Assembly (NCBI RefSeq): GCF_016612535.1 | Contig: NZ_JAENXS010000002.1 | Location: 2,294,001 to 2,358,000, forward strand | Length of the DNA stretch: 64,000 bases | DNA from: Bradyrhizobium diazoefficiens | Lineage (GTDB): Bacteria > Pseudomonadota > Alphaproteobacteria > Rhizobiales > Xanthobacteraceae | Reading direction: 5' to 3' | Shown: positions 1 to 8,830 of the stretch, one piece after another | How the letters are laid out: every line of letters starts with the position of its first letter | Numbering within the stretch: position 1 is the stretch's first letter | Notes under the pieces: generated by a model | Seen by the model: only the letters and a program-made list of their open reading frames with translations | Database searches by the model: none | Told to the model about the DNA's origin: nothing | Made by a program: the position numbers and the translations under genes

Positions 1-364
1 CCTCACGACGAACCCGTCGCGCGACGTGAGCACAAGCCTCGCGCGCGGCCTCGTCCTTGTGAAGGTCCGGAACGGACGACGCCCAGTCCGGGCCGGACAC
101 GCTGCGCCCTAAACCCTGATGCGTCTTGAATAAAACCGCTGCCATTTGACCTGGAGGGGCCGTCCTTCTGCGCCGCACAACGAGCGATCTGGCCAGCCCT
201 TGGACGATCGAAAAACGGCTATTCTGTCTCGACAACAATGCAGCATATGCTGATGGCGAGCATGCCGGCTCGTGCGTTACGACGGTGTCCATAGGCGGTT
301 TCAGTTGAGCGATTCCAAGCAGCCCGGCAAGACGACCGATGCGAAGAACGTGCTCGTCGTCGAA
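1..364. other. Left-edge stretch with no supported gene
   Basis: I see no complete gene here. On the plus strand, frame 2 is open from the window edge to a TAA at 110-112 (36 codons) and could be the tail of a gene to the left, but its residues match nothing I recognise. The rest is the upstream region of the AraC-type gene that begins near 365. Confidence 0.4.
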
Positions 365-1372
365 ATGGACGAACGCGTCTATGAATCAACCAAGCTCGCG
401 GCTCTGTTCGATGAATTGATGGCTCAGGGGACTGCTGCCACGGAAATTCTGCGAAACATCGCGCTTCAGGTGCCGGAGGTACACTCTCCAAAGACCAGGA
501 TCTCGCTCACGGAATTGATGACGGCTTGCGAGAACGCCATTCGGCTCTCGAGCGATTGGCGCCTGCCCTACCGCGTCGGCGCATCCATCCACATCTCGAC
601 CTACGGCATGTATGGGTTTGCCATTCTCTGCTGCCCCGATTTTCGCGATGCGATGTCCTTTGCGTGGCGCTACCACTCGCTTGCCGCGCCGCTTGCCACG
701 ATCGAGTTCAGGGAAGAGAAGGGATTCGCGAGTTGGACAATTGAGCCCAACGCGCGCGCCTCGATCGACCCGCGGGTTTACCGCTTCATCACGGAGATGC
801 AGATCGGCATCCATATTTCGCTGATGCGCGACATTATGGGCGCGGCATTCGTCCCGGATCATGTCAGCCTCACCTATTCGGAATCCGACGATTTCCGCCT
901 GCCCGCCGATCTGATCGGATGTCCCATCCGCTACTCCAACAGATTCAATCGGATCGTCTTTCGTTCGGACTGGCTGGATCTGGCCGCACGCCTCGGCAAC
1001 AAAACGACGTATCCGACGATCGTGGCGCTTTGCGATCAGCTTCTTGATGAACTCAAATCGCGGGTTGGGATCGCCGGCGAAATCCGCGCACTTCTGCTGC
1101 GGGATATCGCCAACCCTCCGACGCTTGCCGCCGTCGCAAAGCTGCTCGACATCAGCGATCGCTCGCTGCGGCGCCGGCTTCGCCAGCAGGGCATTTCCTT
1201 CCGCGGCCTCCTGGATGAGCTCCGGAGCCACATCGCTCTGAGATATCTGCGCACGACGAAGCTTGCCAACGAGGATATCGCGCTGGCGCTGGGATTCAGC
1301 GACGCGGCAAATTTCCGCCGCGCCTTTCGCCGCTGGACGAAGAAATCGCCGAGCGAGATCAGGACCGAATAA
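365..1372 (+). CDS. AraC-family transcriptional regulator (arabinose-binding-like N-terminal domain)
   Basis: This is a one-component DNA-binding regulator of about 335 residues. Residues 1-200 look like the AraC 'Arabinose_bd' ligand domain found in OruR/VirF-type regulators. The last 95 residues form the double helix-turn-helix domain, with the typical second-helix run ALGFSDAANFRRAFRRW. An upstream GTG at 272 is in frame, but the ATG at 365 begins where family similarity begins, so I prefer it. The gene converges on the CoA-metabolism genes on the minus strand and may regulate them; that link is inferred from position only. The effector is unknown. Confidence 0.85.
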   Translation: MDERVYESTKLAALFDELMAQGTAATEILRNIALQVPEVHSPKTRISLTELMTACENAIRLSSDWRLPYRVGASIHISTYGMYGFAILCCPDFRDAMSFAWRYHSLAAPLATIEFREEKGFASWTIEPNARASIDPRVYRFITEMQIGIHISLMRDIMGAAFVPDHVSLTYSESDDFRLPADLIGCPIRYSNRFNRIVFRSDWLDLAARLGNKTTYPTIVALCDQLLDELKSRVGIAGEIRALLLRDIANPPTLAAVAKLLDISDRSLRRRLRQQGISFRGLLDELRSHIALRYLRTTKLANEDIALALGFSDAANFRRAFRRWTKKSPSEIRTE

Positions 1373-1498
1373 GCTGGCCAGCAAATTCGACGCAGCGCCG
1401 CCGAGGCTCGATCGAAAATGGGACCGTCGCGCCGAACATTTTTCCTCGGCGCGCGCCGGCACCCGCCGTGAGAGGCTTTGGGATTTGCACACGCATCC

Positions 1499-2278
1499 CT
1501 ATGCTTGCGCGGCTCTGGTCTTCGTGAAGTCGGGCTTGCGCTTCTCCACGAAGGCCGTCAGCGCCTCCCGCGCGTCGTCAGATCGCACCTGCACGCTGAA
1601 CTCCTCGTTCTCGGCCTTCATCGCTGCCCCGATCTGGTCGCGGAACGGTTGTTTCATGAGCCTCTTGCTTGCCTGCATCGCCCCCGCCGGCTTCGCCGCC
1701 AGCTTCCGCGCCGTTTCGGTTGCCAGTCCCAACACGTCCTGGTCGGGCACGACACGGGTAATCAGACCCAATTCCGCGGCACGTTTGGCATCGAAGGGAG
1801 TTCCCAGCAGGATCAGTTCCGCCGAGCGGACGTGCCCGATCCTCGCCGGTATCGAGCAGCTCGATCCGAATTCCGGCACGACTGCGAGATTGATGAACGG
1901 CATTTGGAACGTCGTGCTCTCGCCTGCGTAGACGAAGTCACAATGCGTCAGCATGGTGGTGCCGCCGCCGATGGCAGCTCCATGGACAGCCGCAACCAGC
2001 GGCTTATCGAAGTCGAGCAAGGCTTTCATCAGACCAGCCTGTGGCGATTCGCCGGGGCCCGGCGGATTCTTGAGAAAGTCCTCGATATCGTTGCCCGCGC
2101 AGAACGAGTCTCCGGCACCGTGCCAAAGGACCACACGCGTTTGCGGGTCCTGCGCCGCCGTTTCGACAGTGGCTGCGAGAGCGAGGTACATGGCCGACGT
2201 CATCGCATTCCGCTTCGTCGGACGGTTCAACTGGACACGCAAGACGCTTCCGGCCAGCTCTGTTACAATCTCGTCCAT
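1499..2278 (-). CDS. Enoyl-CoA hydratase/isomerase family protein, isomerase-like (ECI2/PaaG type)
   Basis: A crotonase-fold protein of 259 residues. The CoA/oxyanion segments GDSFCAGNDI and GAAIGGGTT are present. The two glutamates that hydrate enoyl-CoA in classical hydratases are replaced: the GGGCE position reads GGGTT and the FGQPE position reads FQMPF. A glutamate occurs instead in VVPEFGSS, as in delta3-delta2-enoyl-CoA isomerases. I therefore infer an isomerase rather than a hydratase. A clear ribosome site (GGAGGAATT) precedes the ATG. It is the last gene of a minus-strand run with a CoA transferase, a true hydratase and an acyl-CoA dehydrogenase. Confidence 0.85.
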   Translation of the reverse strand: MDEIVTELAGSVLRVQLNRPTKRNAMTSAMYLALAATVETAAQDPQTRVVLWHGAGDSFCAGNDIEDFLKNPPGPGESPQAGLMKALLDFDKPLVAAVHGAAIGGGTTMLTHCDFVYAGESTTFQMPFINLAVVPEFGSSCSIPARIGHVRSAELILLGTPFDAKRAAELGLITRVVPDQDVLGLATETARKLAAKPAGAMQASKRLMKQPFRDQIGAAMKAENEEFSVQVRSDDAREALTAFVEKRKPDFTKTRAAQA

Positions 2279-2360
2279 CTCTAATTCCTCCTACGGTTGC
2301 CGATCTCGCTGCAAGCGAACATTCGAGGCGGCGTCCGCCGCCCCGAACGGTATCGTCACA

Positions 2361-3587
2361 TCAGGCCGCGTGCCCCTTCGCCCTCGGAAGAGTGCCGCTC
2401 GTCCGCAACCCGTCGATCTCGCCGGCGCTGAAGCCGAGCTGCCGGAGAACCTCCTCGTTGTGCTCGCCTAGCGCCGGCGCCCGCTTGGCCGGCACCTTGG
2501 CGACGCCGTGGAGCTGGATCGGGCTGCTGATCGTCGCGGTCAGCTTGCCGCCGGCTCCCTCGAGCGGAACGACAATCTCGTTCGCGCGCAGTTGCGGATC
2601 GTCGATCACCTCCTGCGGCCCCCGCACAGCGCCGAAGGTGACGTGGACGCCGCTGAAGACTTCGTACCAGTACGCCATGGGCTGGGCGCAAAAAACTTCG
2701 TCGAAGATGGTCGAGAGCGCCGGCATGTTCGCCATTAGCTTGGCCGGGTCGGAGAACCGCGGATCGGTCAGGAGGTCCGGACGGCCGATGGCTTTTGCCA
2801 CGGCTTCGAGCTTGTCGGCGGTGATGATGAGCACGAACCAGGTGCCATCCTTGGCGCGATAGACGTTCATTGCAGCGTTCGCCGGGTGGGTGCGATCGTG
2901 CAAGGGGAAGAATTTCGCCTCGCACAAGGCAGCCTGGATCGACACGCTCGCCGACCAGACGCCTTCGGCGAGCAGCGACGTCGTGACGTGGCCGCCCTGG
3001 CCGGTGCGCTCACGACGATAAAGTGCCGTGACTATCGCAGAATAGAGCCCGACGGCGGTCGCGTTGTCACCACTTCCGGCCACCGGCCAGGTCGGAGGCG
3101 CGCCCGCATCACGCGTCAACGACAAGAGACCGCTCCGTGCCCAGTATGAGGTGATATCAAAACCTGGAAGATCCGCGTCCGGTCCCTTGTCGCCGAAGCC
3201 GGTGATATCGGCGTAGATCAAGCGCGGATTCCATTGCACCACATCGTCATAGTCGAGCTTTAGGCGCTTACGCGCCGGATGCGGCGTGTTCACGATCAGC
3301 ACATCGGCCCACTTCACCAGACGTTCGAGCACCGGCTGCGCGGCCAGCGACTTCAGATCGAGCGTGATGCCGCGCTTATTCCGATTGCTCAGATGCCAGG
3401 GATAGGCATCGTCGGAGACCGGTTGCGGCGGCAACTTGTTGGCGTGCCGCCAGAGATCGCCGCTCGGCGGCTCCACCTTGATGACGTCGGCGCCGAAGTC
3501 GGACAAGATCACGGCGGCGCTGGGACCGGCAATGAAGCTCGCGAGATCCACCACCTTCAGTCCGGAGAAAATGTTATCGTTTGTCAT
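2361..3587 (-). CDS. CaiB/BaiF-type (class III) CoA transferase
   Basis: A 408-residue class III CoA transferase, which moves CoA between an acyl-CoA and a free carboxylic acid. The N-terminus LKVVDLASFIAGPSA and the segment ITGFGDKGPDADLPGFD are typical; the aspartate in GFD aligns with the catalytic aspartate of formyl-CoA transferase. The reading frame extends to 3602, but the ATG at 3587 follows the strong ribosome site GGAAAGGA and starts MTNDN, so I use it. In this operon it probably activates the substrate that the neighbouring acyl-CoA dehydrogenase and crotonases process. Donor and acceptor cannot be read from sequence. Confidence 0.88.
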   Translation of the reverse strand: MTNDNIFSGLKVVDLASFIAGPSAAVILSDFGADVIKVEPPSGDLWRHANKLPPQPVSDDAYPWHLSNRNKRGITLDLKSLAAQPVLERLVKWADVLIVNTPHPARKRLKLDYDDVVQWNPRLIYADITGFGDKGPDADLPGFDITSYWARSGLLSLTRDAGAPPTWPVAGSGDNATAVGLYSAIVTALYRRERTGQGGHVTTSLLAEGVWSASVSIQAALCEAKFFPLHDRTHPANAAMNVYRAKDGTWFVLIITADKLEAVAKAIGRPDLLTDPRFSDPAKLMANMPALSTIFDEVFCAQPMAYWYEVFSGVHVTFGAVRGPQEVIDDPQLRANEIVVPLEGAGGKLTATISSPIQLHGVAKVPAKRAPALGEHNEEVLRQLGFSAGEIDGLRTSGTLPRAKGHAA

Positions 3588-3626
3588 AGCTGTCCTTTCC
3601 AAATTGCTGTGCGCGGCTGGCTTTCG

Positions 3627-4421
3627 TCACCGCCCGTGGAACTGCGGCCGTCGCTTCTCGAGGAAGGCTGATGTCCCCTCCTTCTTGTCTTCGGTGGCGG
3701 CGCAGATGCCGAAGTAGGATGCTTCCAGCGCAAAGCCCTCGGCCTGGCTGGTGTCCAGTCCCTTATTGGCGGCCTCGAGCGAGAATTTCACGGCGATCGG
3801 CGCGTTGGCGGAGATCTGCTTCAAAATCGTCTCGGCGCGCGCAATGAGATCGGTTGGTGGCACGATCTCGTTGACGAGGCCGATGCGGTAGGCCTCCTGC
3901 GCCGAGATCGTCTCGCCCGTCAGGATCAATTGCAGCGCGCGGCCCTTGCCGACGAGGCGCGGCAGGCGTTGCGTGCCGCCGCCGCCGGGCAGGAGACCGA
4001 GCTTCACCTCGGGCTGCCCGAACTTGGCGTGCTCGGCGGCGATCCGGATCGTGCAGGCCATCGCCGTCTCGCAACCGCCGCCAAGTGCAAAGCCGTTGAT
4101 CGCTGCGACCACCGGCTTGCCGAGATTCTCGATCAGGCTCAGCACATCTTGCCCGAAGCGGCTCGATTCCTCAGCTTCATAGGCGTCAACATGTGCAAGC
4201 TCGCTGATATCGGCGCCGGCAATGAACGCCTTGTCGCCGGCACCCGTGAGGATGACGCCGTGTACGGAGGTGTCCGCCTTCGCCTCCTCGAAGGCGGTCT
4301 TCAAGTCGATCCAGGTCGGTGTATTCAACGCGTTGAGAACTTTTGGACGATTGAGAGTGACGTAGGCTATCCCGTCCTTCTTTTCGTAAAGGACGTTCGT
4401 GAGCGCCGATATATCGGGCAT
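3627..4421 (-). CDS. Enoyl-CoA hydratase (crotonase)
   Basis: A 264-residue crotonase that adds water across the double bond of 2-enoyl-CoA. Both hydratase glutamates are present, in ALGGGCETAM and in FGQPEVKLG, followed by LLPGGGGTQRLPRLVG. This contrasts with the second crotonase of the cluster at 1499-2278, which lacks both. The ATG at 4421 follows CAGGAGACG. It lies 39 bases upstream of the CoA transferase and downstream of the acyl-CoA dehydrogenase, as expected for consecutive beta-oxidation steps. Substrate chain length is not predictable. Confidence 0.9.
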   Translation of the reverse strand: MPDISALTNVLYEKKDGIAYVTLNRPKVLNALNTPTWIDLKTAFEEAKADTSVHGVILTGAGDKAFIAGADISELAHVDAYEAEESSRFGQDVLSLIENLGKPVVAAINGFALGGGCETAMACTIRIAAEHAKFGQPEVKLGLLPGGGGTQRLPRLVGKGRALQLILTGETISAQEAYRIGLVNEIVPPTDLIARAETILKQISANAPIAVKFSLEAANKGLDTSQAEGFALEASYFGICAATEDKKEGTSAFLEKRRPQFHGR

Positions 4422-4487
4422 AGTCGTCTCCTGTGTTCCGGATAGATGCGGCGGCGGTTGCGGCGTCCGCCCACGCAGTGCGGGCCG

Positions 4488-5708
4488 TCAGATGAATGCG
4501 CTGATGCCGGTAATCGCCCTCCCGACGATCAGGTTTTGCATTTGATAGGTGCCCTCGTAGGAGTAGAGCGCCTCGACGTCGTTGAAGAAGCGGGCCACGT
4601 TGTAGTCGGCGACGATGCCGTTTCCGCCGAGCAGTTCGCGACCCCAAGCGACCGTCTCGCGAGACTTGGACGTGCAGAATGCCTTCGCGAGCGCCGCATG
4701 GTGATCGCCGAGCTTGCCTTCATCGTCGAGTTGAGCCAAGCGAAGCATCAGGCACTGACACGCCGTCAAATTGCCGAGCATCTTGGCGAGAAGGTCCTGG
4801 ACCAGTTGGAACGAGGCAATCGGCTTGCCGAATTGCAACCGGCTTTGCGTATAGGCGAGCGTATGCTCGAAGGCACCCATCTGCGCGCCCGTCGATGCCC
4901 ATCCCACCATGTAGCGCGTCATGCGCAGCACGCGAGCGGTGTCACGGAAGGAATTGCCCGCCTGCAGCCGGTTGGCCTCGGGAACGCGGACGTCCTTCAG
5001 CGTGATCTGGCCGTTCTGGACGACCTTGAGCGCGACCTTGTGCTCGATCTTCTCGACGCTGAAGCCCGGCGTCGACTTGTTTTCGACGATGAAGCCCTTG
5101 ACCTGATTGTCGGCGAGGTCGCGCGCCCAAATGATCGAAAGGTCACACCAGGTAGCATTTCCGATCCACCGTTTCTGACCGTTGAGGATCCAGGTGTCGC
5201 CCTCCCGCTTTGCGGTCGTGGTCAGGCCTCCGCTGGTCCCCGACCCCACCAGCGGCTCGGTGAGGCCGAAGCAACCGATCTTCTCGAAGCGCGCCATCGC
5301 CGGCAGCCATTTCTGCTTCTGCTCTTCCGAGCCGTCGAGATAGATCGAGCCCATCGCAAGGCCGCTGTGCACGCCGAAGAGCGTGCAGAAAGAGGGATCG
5401 GTGCGCGCCAGCTCCATGGCGACGAAGCCGAACAACTTCTGGCTTCCGCCGGCGCACCCATAGCCCTCATAGCCGAGCCCGCCGATGCCGAGCTCCTTGA
5501 ACGACGGCAACAGCTCGAATGGAAACGCGTCATCGGCCCAGTATTTGTTGATGATCGGCTTGACGTTGGTTTCCATGTAGGCCCGCACCTTCTTGACCAG
5601 CGCGAGCTCGTCGGGCGCCAACGCCTCGACGAGCTGATAGAAGTCGCCGTTCGGTACGGGCATCGGCTTCGGGGCCTCGGTCTTGCGCGGGGCGGTTGCT
5701 GTTGTCAT
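4488..5708 (-). CDS. Acyl-CoA dehydrogenase, glutaryl-CoA-dehydrogenase/ACX4-like
   Basis: A 406-residue FAD-dependent acyl-CoA dehydrogenase. The three family blocks are visible: CFGLTEPLVGSGTSG for FAD/substrate contact, WILNGQKRWIGNAT in the middle domain, and RELLGGNGI followed by YEGTYQMQNLIVGRAITG at the C-terminus. The glutamate in YEGT is the catalytic base. The sequence feels closest to glutaryl-CoA dehydrogenases and the short-chain ACX4 oxidase group, so a short or dicarboxyl CoA substrate is plausible. GGAGATTCG precedes the ATG. The intrinsic terminator at 5856-5891 separates it from the upstream unit, so it probably has its own promoter in 5709-5850. Confidence 0.88.
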   Translation of the reverse strand: MTTATAPRKTEAPKPMPVPNGDFYQLVEALAPDELALVKKVRAYMETNVKPIINKYWADDAFPFELLPSFKELGIGGLGYEGYGCAGGSQKLFGFVAMELARTDPSFCTLFGVHSGLAMGSIYLDGSEEQKQKWLPAMARFEKIGCFGLTEPLVGSGTSGGLTTTAKREGDTWILNGQKRWIGNATWCDLSIIWARDLADNQVKGFIVENKSTPGFSVEKIEHKVALKVVQNGQITLKDVRVPEANRLQAGNSFRDTARVLRMTRYMVGWASTGAQMGAFEHTLAYTQSRLQFGKPIASFQLVQDLLAKMLGNLTACQCLMLRLAQLDDEGKLGDHHAALAKAFCTSKSRETVAWGRELLGGNGIVADYNVARFFNDVEALYSYEGTYQMQNLIVGRAITGISAFI

Positions 5709-5855
5709 TTTCGAATCTCCGTGAATGAAGCCTCGGCTGTCTTTGTCTCGATCACCAATCTGACCGCAAGACGAGCAGCGTTCTTGAAGCAGCTTGCCGT
5801 GTCGGGGACGTTCTTGCCTTTTCGTCGCGTTATGCTTCTCAACATCATCGCAATG

Positions 5856-5891
5856 GAAAAAGCCTCGAGAGGCGGGTCCCTCTCGAGGCTT
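5856..5891 (-). terminator. Intrinsic terminator after the 3-hydroxyacyl-CoA dehydrogenase gene
   Basis: A perfect 13-bp inverted repeat (arms 5860-5872 and 5879-5891, core GCCTCGAGAGG, 6-nt loop) is followed, reading the minus strand, by a run of five T (5856-5860). It lies 27 bases past the stop codon of the dehydrogenase gene and upstream of the acyl-CoA dehydrogenase gene, so it should end the upstream transcript. Confidence 0.88.
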
Positions 5892-5918
5892 CGGCAGTTC
5901 TGCGTCAGGAATCGCGTC

Positions 5919-6896
5919 TCAGGCAACGCGTTCCGTTGCTTTCGGATTGCCCCCCTTGGCGACCTGCCTGCGGAGCTCGATCAGGCCCAGCAGAATTTCG
6001 TCGCGTTCCGCCTCGAGTTCGTCGATCGAGCGCGAGCCGACTTCCGCGTGGACGCCATCGATGAGCTTCTTTTGCACTTCCGGAGTCAGCTGCGGCGAAC
6101 CGAGCACCTTCCACCAGGCGGTCATCGGCCCGGTGAATTGCTGGAAGAAATGTTCAATGCCGCCCTGGCCGCCACCGAGATGATTGAGCATGACCTGGCC
6201 CATGATTCCCCAGCGCAGGCCCGGTCCCCAGCACAATGCGGTGTCGACATCCGCAACGCTGATGACGCCTTCGGCGACGAGGTGATAGACCTCCCGCGCG
6301 AGGGCAGCCTGCAATCGGTTGGCGACATGTCCCGGCACTTCCTTGTTGAGGCGGACCGGCCGCTTGCCGAGACCGGCGTAGAATTCCGTTGCCCGCCGGA
6401 TGGTGTCCTCCGACGTTTTGGCGCCGCCGACGATCTCGACCAGCGGAACCAGGTGCGGCGGGTTGAAGGGGTGACCGATCACGCAGCGTTCGGGATGCAT
6501 TTCGCACGCCGCCTGGATTTCACTCATGGTCAGCCCCGACGAGCTCGAGGCGATGATAACGCTTGGATGCAACAGTTCGTCCAGCTGGCGATACAGCGTC
6601 CGCTTGAAGTCGATCTTCTCTGGCCCGTTTTCCTGAACCAGATCAACGTCCTTCACGGCCGTCGTGAGAGCCGCCGTAAATGTCAGCTTGTTCTGCGATG
6701 CGCCGGATGCGAGTCCAAGGCGCTGCAGCGCCGGCCAGGCCGCTGCAACAAAGCGCTTCAAAGCCGCTTCCGCATCCGGCGCAACGTCGGTTGCCACCAC
6801 CTCAAGTCCGTTGGCGAGGAAAAGCGCGGTCCAGCTCGCGCCGATGACTCCGGTGCCGATAACGGCAACGCGGCGAATTGGCTTGTTGTGCGACAT
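5919..6896 (-). CDS. 3-hydroxyacyl-CoA dehydrogenase family protein (L-carnitine dehydrogenase / lambda-crystallin-like)
   Basis: A 325-residue NAD-dependent dehydrogenase. The N-terminus VAVIGTGVIGASW carries the Rossmann GxGxxG. SSSSGLTMS and the catalytic-histidine segment VIGHPFNPPHLVPLVEIVGG follow, then the C-terminal dimer domain (VPGHVANRLQAALAREVYHL). The single-domain length resembles L-carnitine dehydrogenases and lambda-crystallin-like proteins rather than fused FadB. The frame extends to 7043, but the ATG at 6896 starts MSHNKP and sits one base after the stop of the upstream gene, with its GGAGAA site inside that gene's end, so translational coupling is likely. With CaiB-type neighbours, a carnitine-like substrate is possible but unproven. 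Confidence 0.85.
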   Translation of the reverse strand: MSHNKPIRRVAVIGTGVIGASWTALFLANGLEVVATDVAPDAEAALKRFVAAAWPALQRLGLASGASQNKLTFTAALTTAVKDVDLVQENGPEKIDFKRTLYRQLDELLHPSVIIASSSSGLTMSEIQAACEMHPERCVIGHPFNPPHLVPLVEIVGGAKTSEDTIRRATEFYAGLGKRPVRLNKEVPGHVANRLQAALAREVYHLVAEGVISVADVDTALCWGPGLRWGIMGQVMLNHLGGGQGGIEHFFQQFTGPMTAWWKVLGSPQLTPEVQKKLIDGVHAEVGSRSIDELEAERDEILLGLIELRRQVAKGGNPKATERVA

Positions 6897-6897
6897 A

Positions 6898-7827
6898 TCA
6901 GTTCTCCTGCGGGATTTCGGCATAAGCGATGCCGGTGAGGTTGCCTTGGGCGTAAAGGAAGTTCCGTTCTCCGGATCCATCCAGACGCGCGGAATAGACC
7001 GAGCCGGCGAAGTCGGTGACGAACATACGATCGCCGGGTACATCCAAGGCGATCCCGATCCCTTCCATGAGATGGGTCACAACGATTTCCGGCTCCGCCG
7101 GCTTGTTATCGATGGATGCCCTGTTCACGGTGTTGCCGCGCGGCGGATCGCCGCGATCGGTCCAGTACAGGACCCGATTCTTCCGGTCGAGCTCGAGGTC
7201 GATCGGCTCCGGCAGCCCGTCGTAGAACACCTCAATATCAGAGCGGGTGGCCGCCATCTCTCCGGCAGGAATTTCGACATTGGCACGGAAGATGCGGCCG
7301 CGGCCAGCATTGTCGGGGCCCTTCTGCGTCCAGTAGATCTTGTCGTATTTCGGATCGATCGTCAGCCCAACGCACCACCTCGTCTGATCCTTACGATCGC
7401 TATCCCCGCGCCCCGTCTCGATGAGGGTCTCAAGGCTGGATCCGTCGAGATTGCAGCGCATGACACACATGCCTTCGCGATCGCACCAGTACAGCTTGCC
7501 GCTGTCCTTCTTGAGGATGATCTGCTTCGGCGTGTGGGTCTTCCCCTTCGCGACAATGATCATTCGATTTCCGCCGTCGAGATCGGCGCGCTCGATCGAA
7601 CCATCGTTCAGGTTGGGAACGCCCATGTTGGTCCAGTAGATATGGCCTGCTTCGACATCCACGACAATGCCGTCGGGCAGCCAGCAATCGGTCACGACGG
7701 TTCTGCGGTCGGAGCCATCCGCGTTCATGGTGTGAATCTTCCCGGCGTTCAGCTCGAGAACGAAGAGGCGAGCGATGGTTTTTTGCAAGTGAGAGCTATC
7801 GATTACTGTCAACGCCGGCTTGGGCAT
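6898..7827 (-). CDS. YWTD-type beta-propeller protein (LDL-receptor class B repeats)
   Basis: A 309-residue protein built of propeller blades: YWTN, YWCD, YWTQ and YWTD occur at about 45-60-residue spacing, each followed by a GxIxRAxLDG-like strand. This matches LDL-receptor class B (YWTD) repeats and the wider SMP-30/gluconolactonase-like propeller group. No signal peptide is evident, so it is probably cytoplasmic. It starts the operon with the 3-hydroxyacyl-CoA dehydrogenase, after an AGGTGG ribosome site, and is separated from it by one base. That coupling suggests an enzymatic or lactonase-like role in the same pathway, but I cannot assign a reaction. Confidence 0.8.
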   Translation of the reverse strand: MPKPALTVIDSSHLQKTIARLFVLELNAGKIHTMNADGSDRRTVVTDCWLPDGIVVDVEAGHIYWTNMGVPNLNDGSIERADLDGGNRMIIVAKGKTHTPKQIILKKDSGKLYWCDREGMCVMRCNLDGSSLETLIETGRGDSDRKDQTRWCVGLTIDPKYDKIYWTQKGPDNAGRGRIFRANVEIPAGEMAATRSDIEVFYDGLPEPIDLELDRKNRVLYWTDRGDPPRGNTVNRASIDNKPAEPEIVVTHLMEGIGIALDVPGDRMFVTDFAGSVYSARLDGSGERNFLYAQGNLTGIAYAEIPQEN

Positions 7828-8102
7828 GGTCCACCTGTGCGGTTATTTCATATGAGTCGAATGTGACGCGCTCGCCATTCGCCTTATTGAACGGGATTGC
7901 CGCCCTCAGAACCGGTTTGCTGTTCTTTGCGACGTCGATTGGCACCAAGATGTCCAAGCCGATTGCCGATCGAAACTCTCGTCTGAGTGACGGCAGGAAG
8001 GATCGATGCCGAAGCGATCCGGCGCCAGATCCAGGGCGTGATGAGCAGTAGGAGAAGAAGCATGGAACAACACCTCATTAAAGGGGACAGTACGGCCAGC
8101 GC

Positions 8103-8423
8103 TCAGCCGCCGCATTGGCTCGACAGCAGATCGTTGAAGGCGTTGATCTCCGAATCGAGCTCCGTGATATCCCGATCGTGATCCTCGCCACGGATGCAAC
8201 CGCCTGCCGCCTGGCGTGTCGTGACTGATTCATAGAATGCTGCGGCATAAGCACGGCATGCGGCCTCGTGATTGGCGGCGCTGTCGAAGCGACTGCGAAC
8301 CGCAGCCCATCGCATCCGCGTGGTCGCAATCTCGTGCGAAGCCATACATTGCGCGGTCGCCGCCGGAATGATCGATCCATTGATCATGAAGGGTACGAGA
8401 AGAACGGCAAGTTTGATCATCAT
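8103..8423 (-). CDS. Small secreted hypothetical protein
   Basis: A 106-residue protein with a hydrophobic N-terminus (IKLAVLLVPFMINGSIIPAA) ending in ATAQ, a likely Sec signal peptide cleaved near residue 24. The mature part is helical, polar and has four cysteines. GGAGCTGCACC precedes the start. I recall similar small exported proteins in Bradyrhizobium genomes but know no function. It stands alone, with 275 bases to the propeller gene and about 400 to the next. Confidence 0.6.
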   Translation of the reverse strand: MMIKLAVLLVPFMINGSIIPAATAQCMASHEIATTRMRWAAVRSRFDSAANHEAACRAYAAAFYESVTTRQAAGGCIRGEDHDRDITELDSEINAFNDLLSSQCGG

Positions 8424-8830
8424 GGTGCAGCTCCAAGTGGCATCAAGTGCTGCGGTGACATCTAAGACCTATCTGAATTTGTCTCGCGAATATCCTTGCT
8501 GCTTTTGGGACCGACTTGTTGGAATAGCCGCGCGGGGCGCGGACATGCGCATTCCGTAAATCGCTTACGGTAATTAGACCTTGCGGAGGAACAGTTCCCG
8601 GCAGGTTTGTACAAGAGACGGGACTCTCGCTCTCATAGATTGGCCGCGTCGGGTTGCTCGCGGCGATACCCCCGGATCGACGCGGACCTCGGCAACTGAC
8701 CTGCAGGATTGAGCGCTTGTCCCTCCCGAGACGCTCAGGCTTTGACACCAGTCGACCAGGTCGAATTGGGCCGATGGCGACCTATGCTATCGCCCCTTCT
8801 TTTGCGCGCGGCGCAATTCCTGGGAGGCCG
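8424..8830. other. Intergenic region, no gene seen
   Basis: This 400-base stretch between two hypothetical genes contains no reading frame with a convincing start or composition. I find no RNA gene and no strong hairpin. It probably holds only promoter sequence for the gene at 8103-8423 and the end of the unit at 8831. Confidence 0.5.

Noticed and set aside
4446..6938. An 830-codon open frame on the plus strand
   Set aside because: It runs antisense to the acyl-CoA dehydrogenase and 3-hydroxyacyl-CoA dehydrogenase genes, crosses their terminator, has no ribosome site and shows the arginine-rich composition of a high-GC shadow frame.
8479..8500. TTTGTCTCGCGAAT resembling the loop of leader elements A and B
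   Set aside because: No flanking stem and no shared 27-base block are present, and it lies far outside the mobile element; I regard the match as chance.
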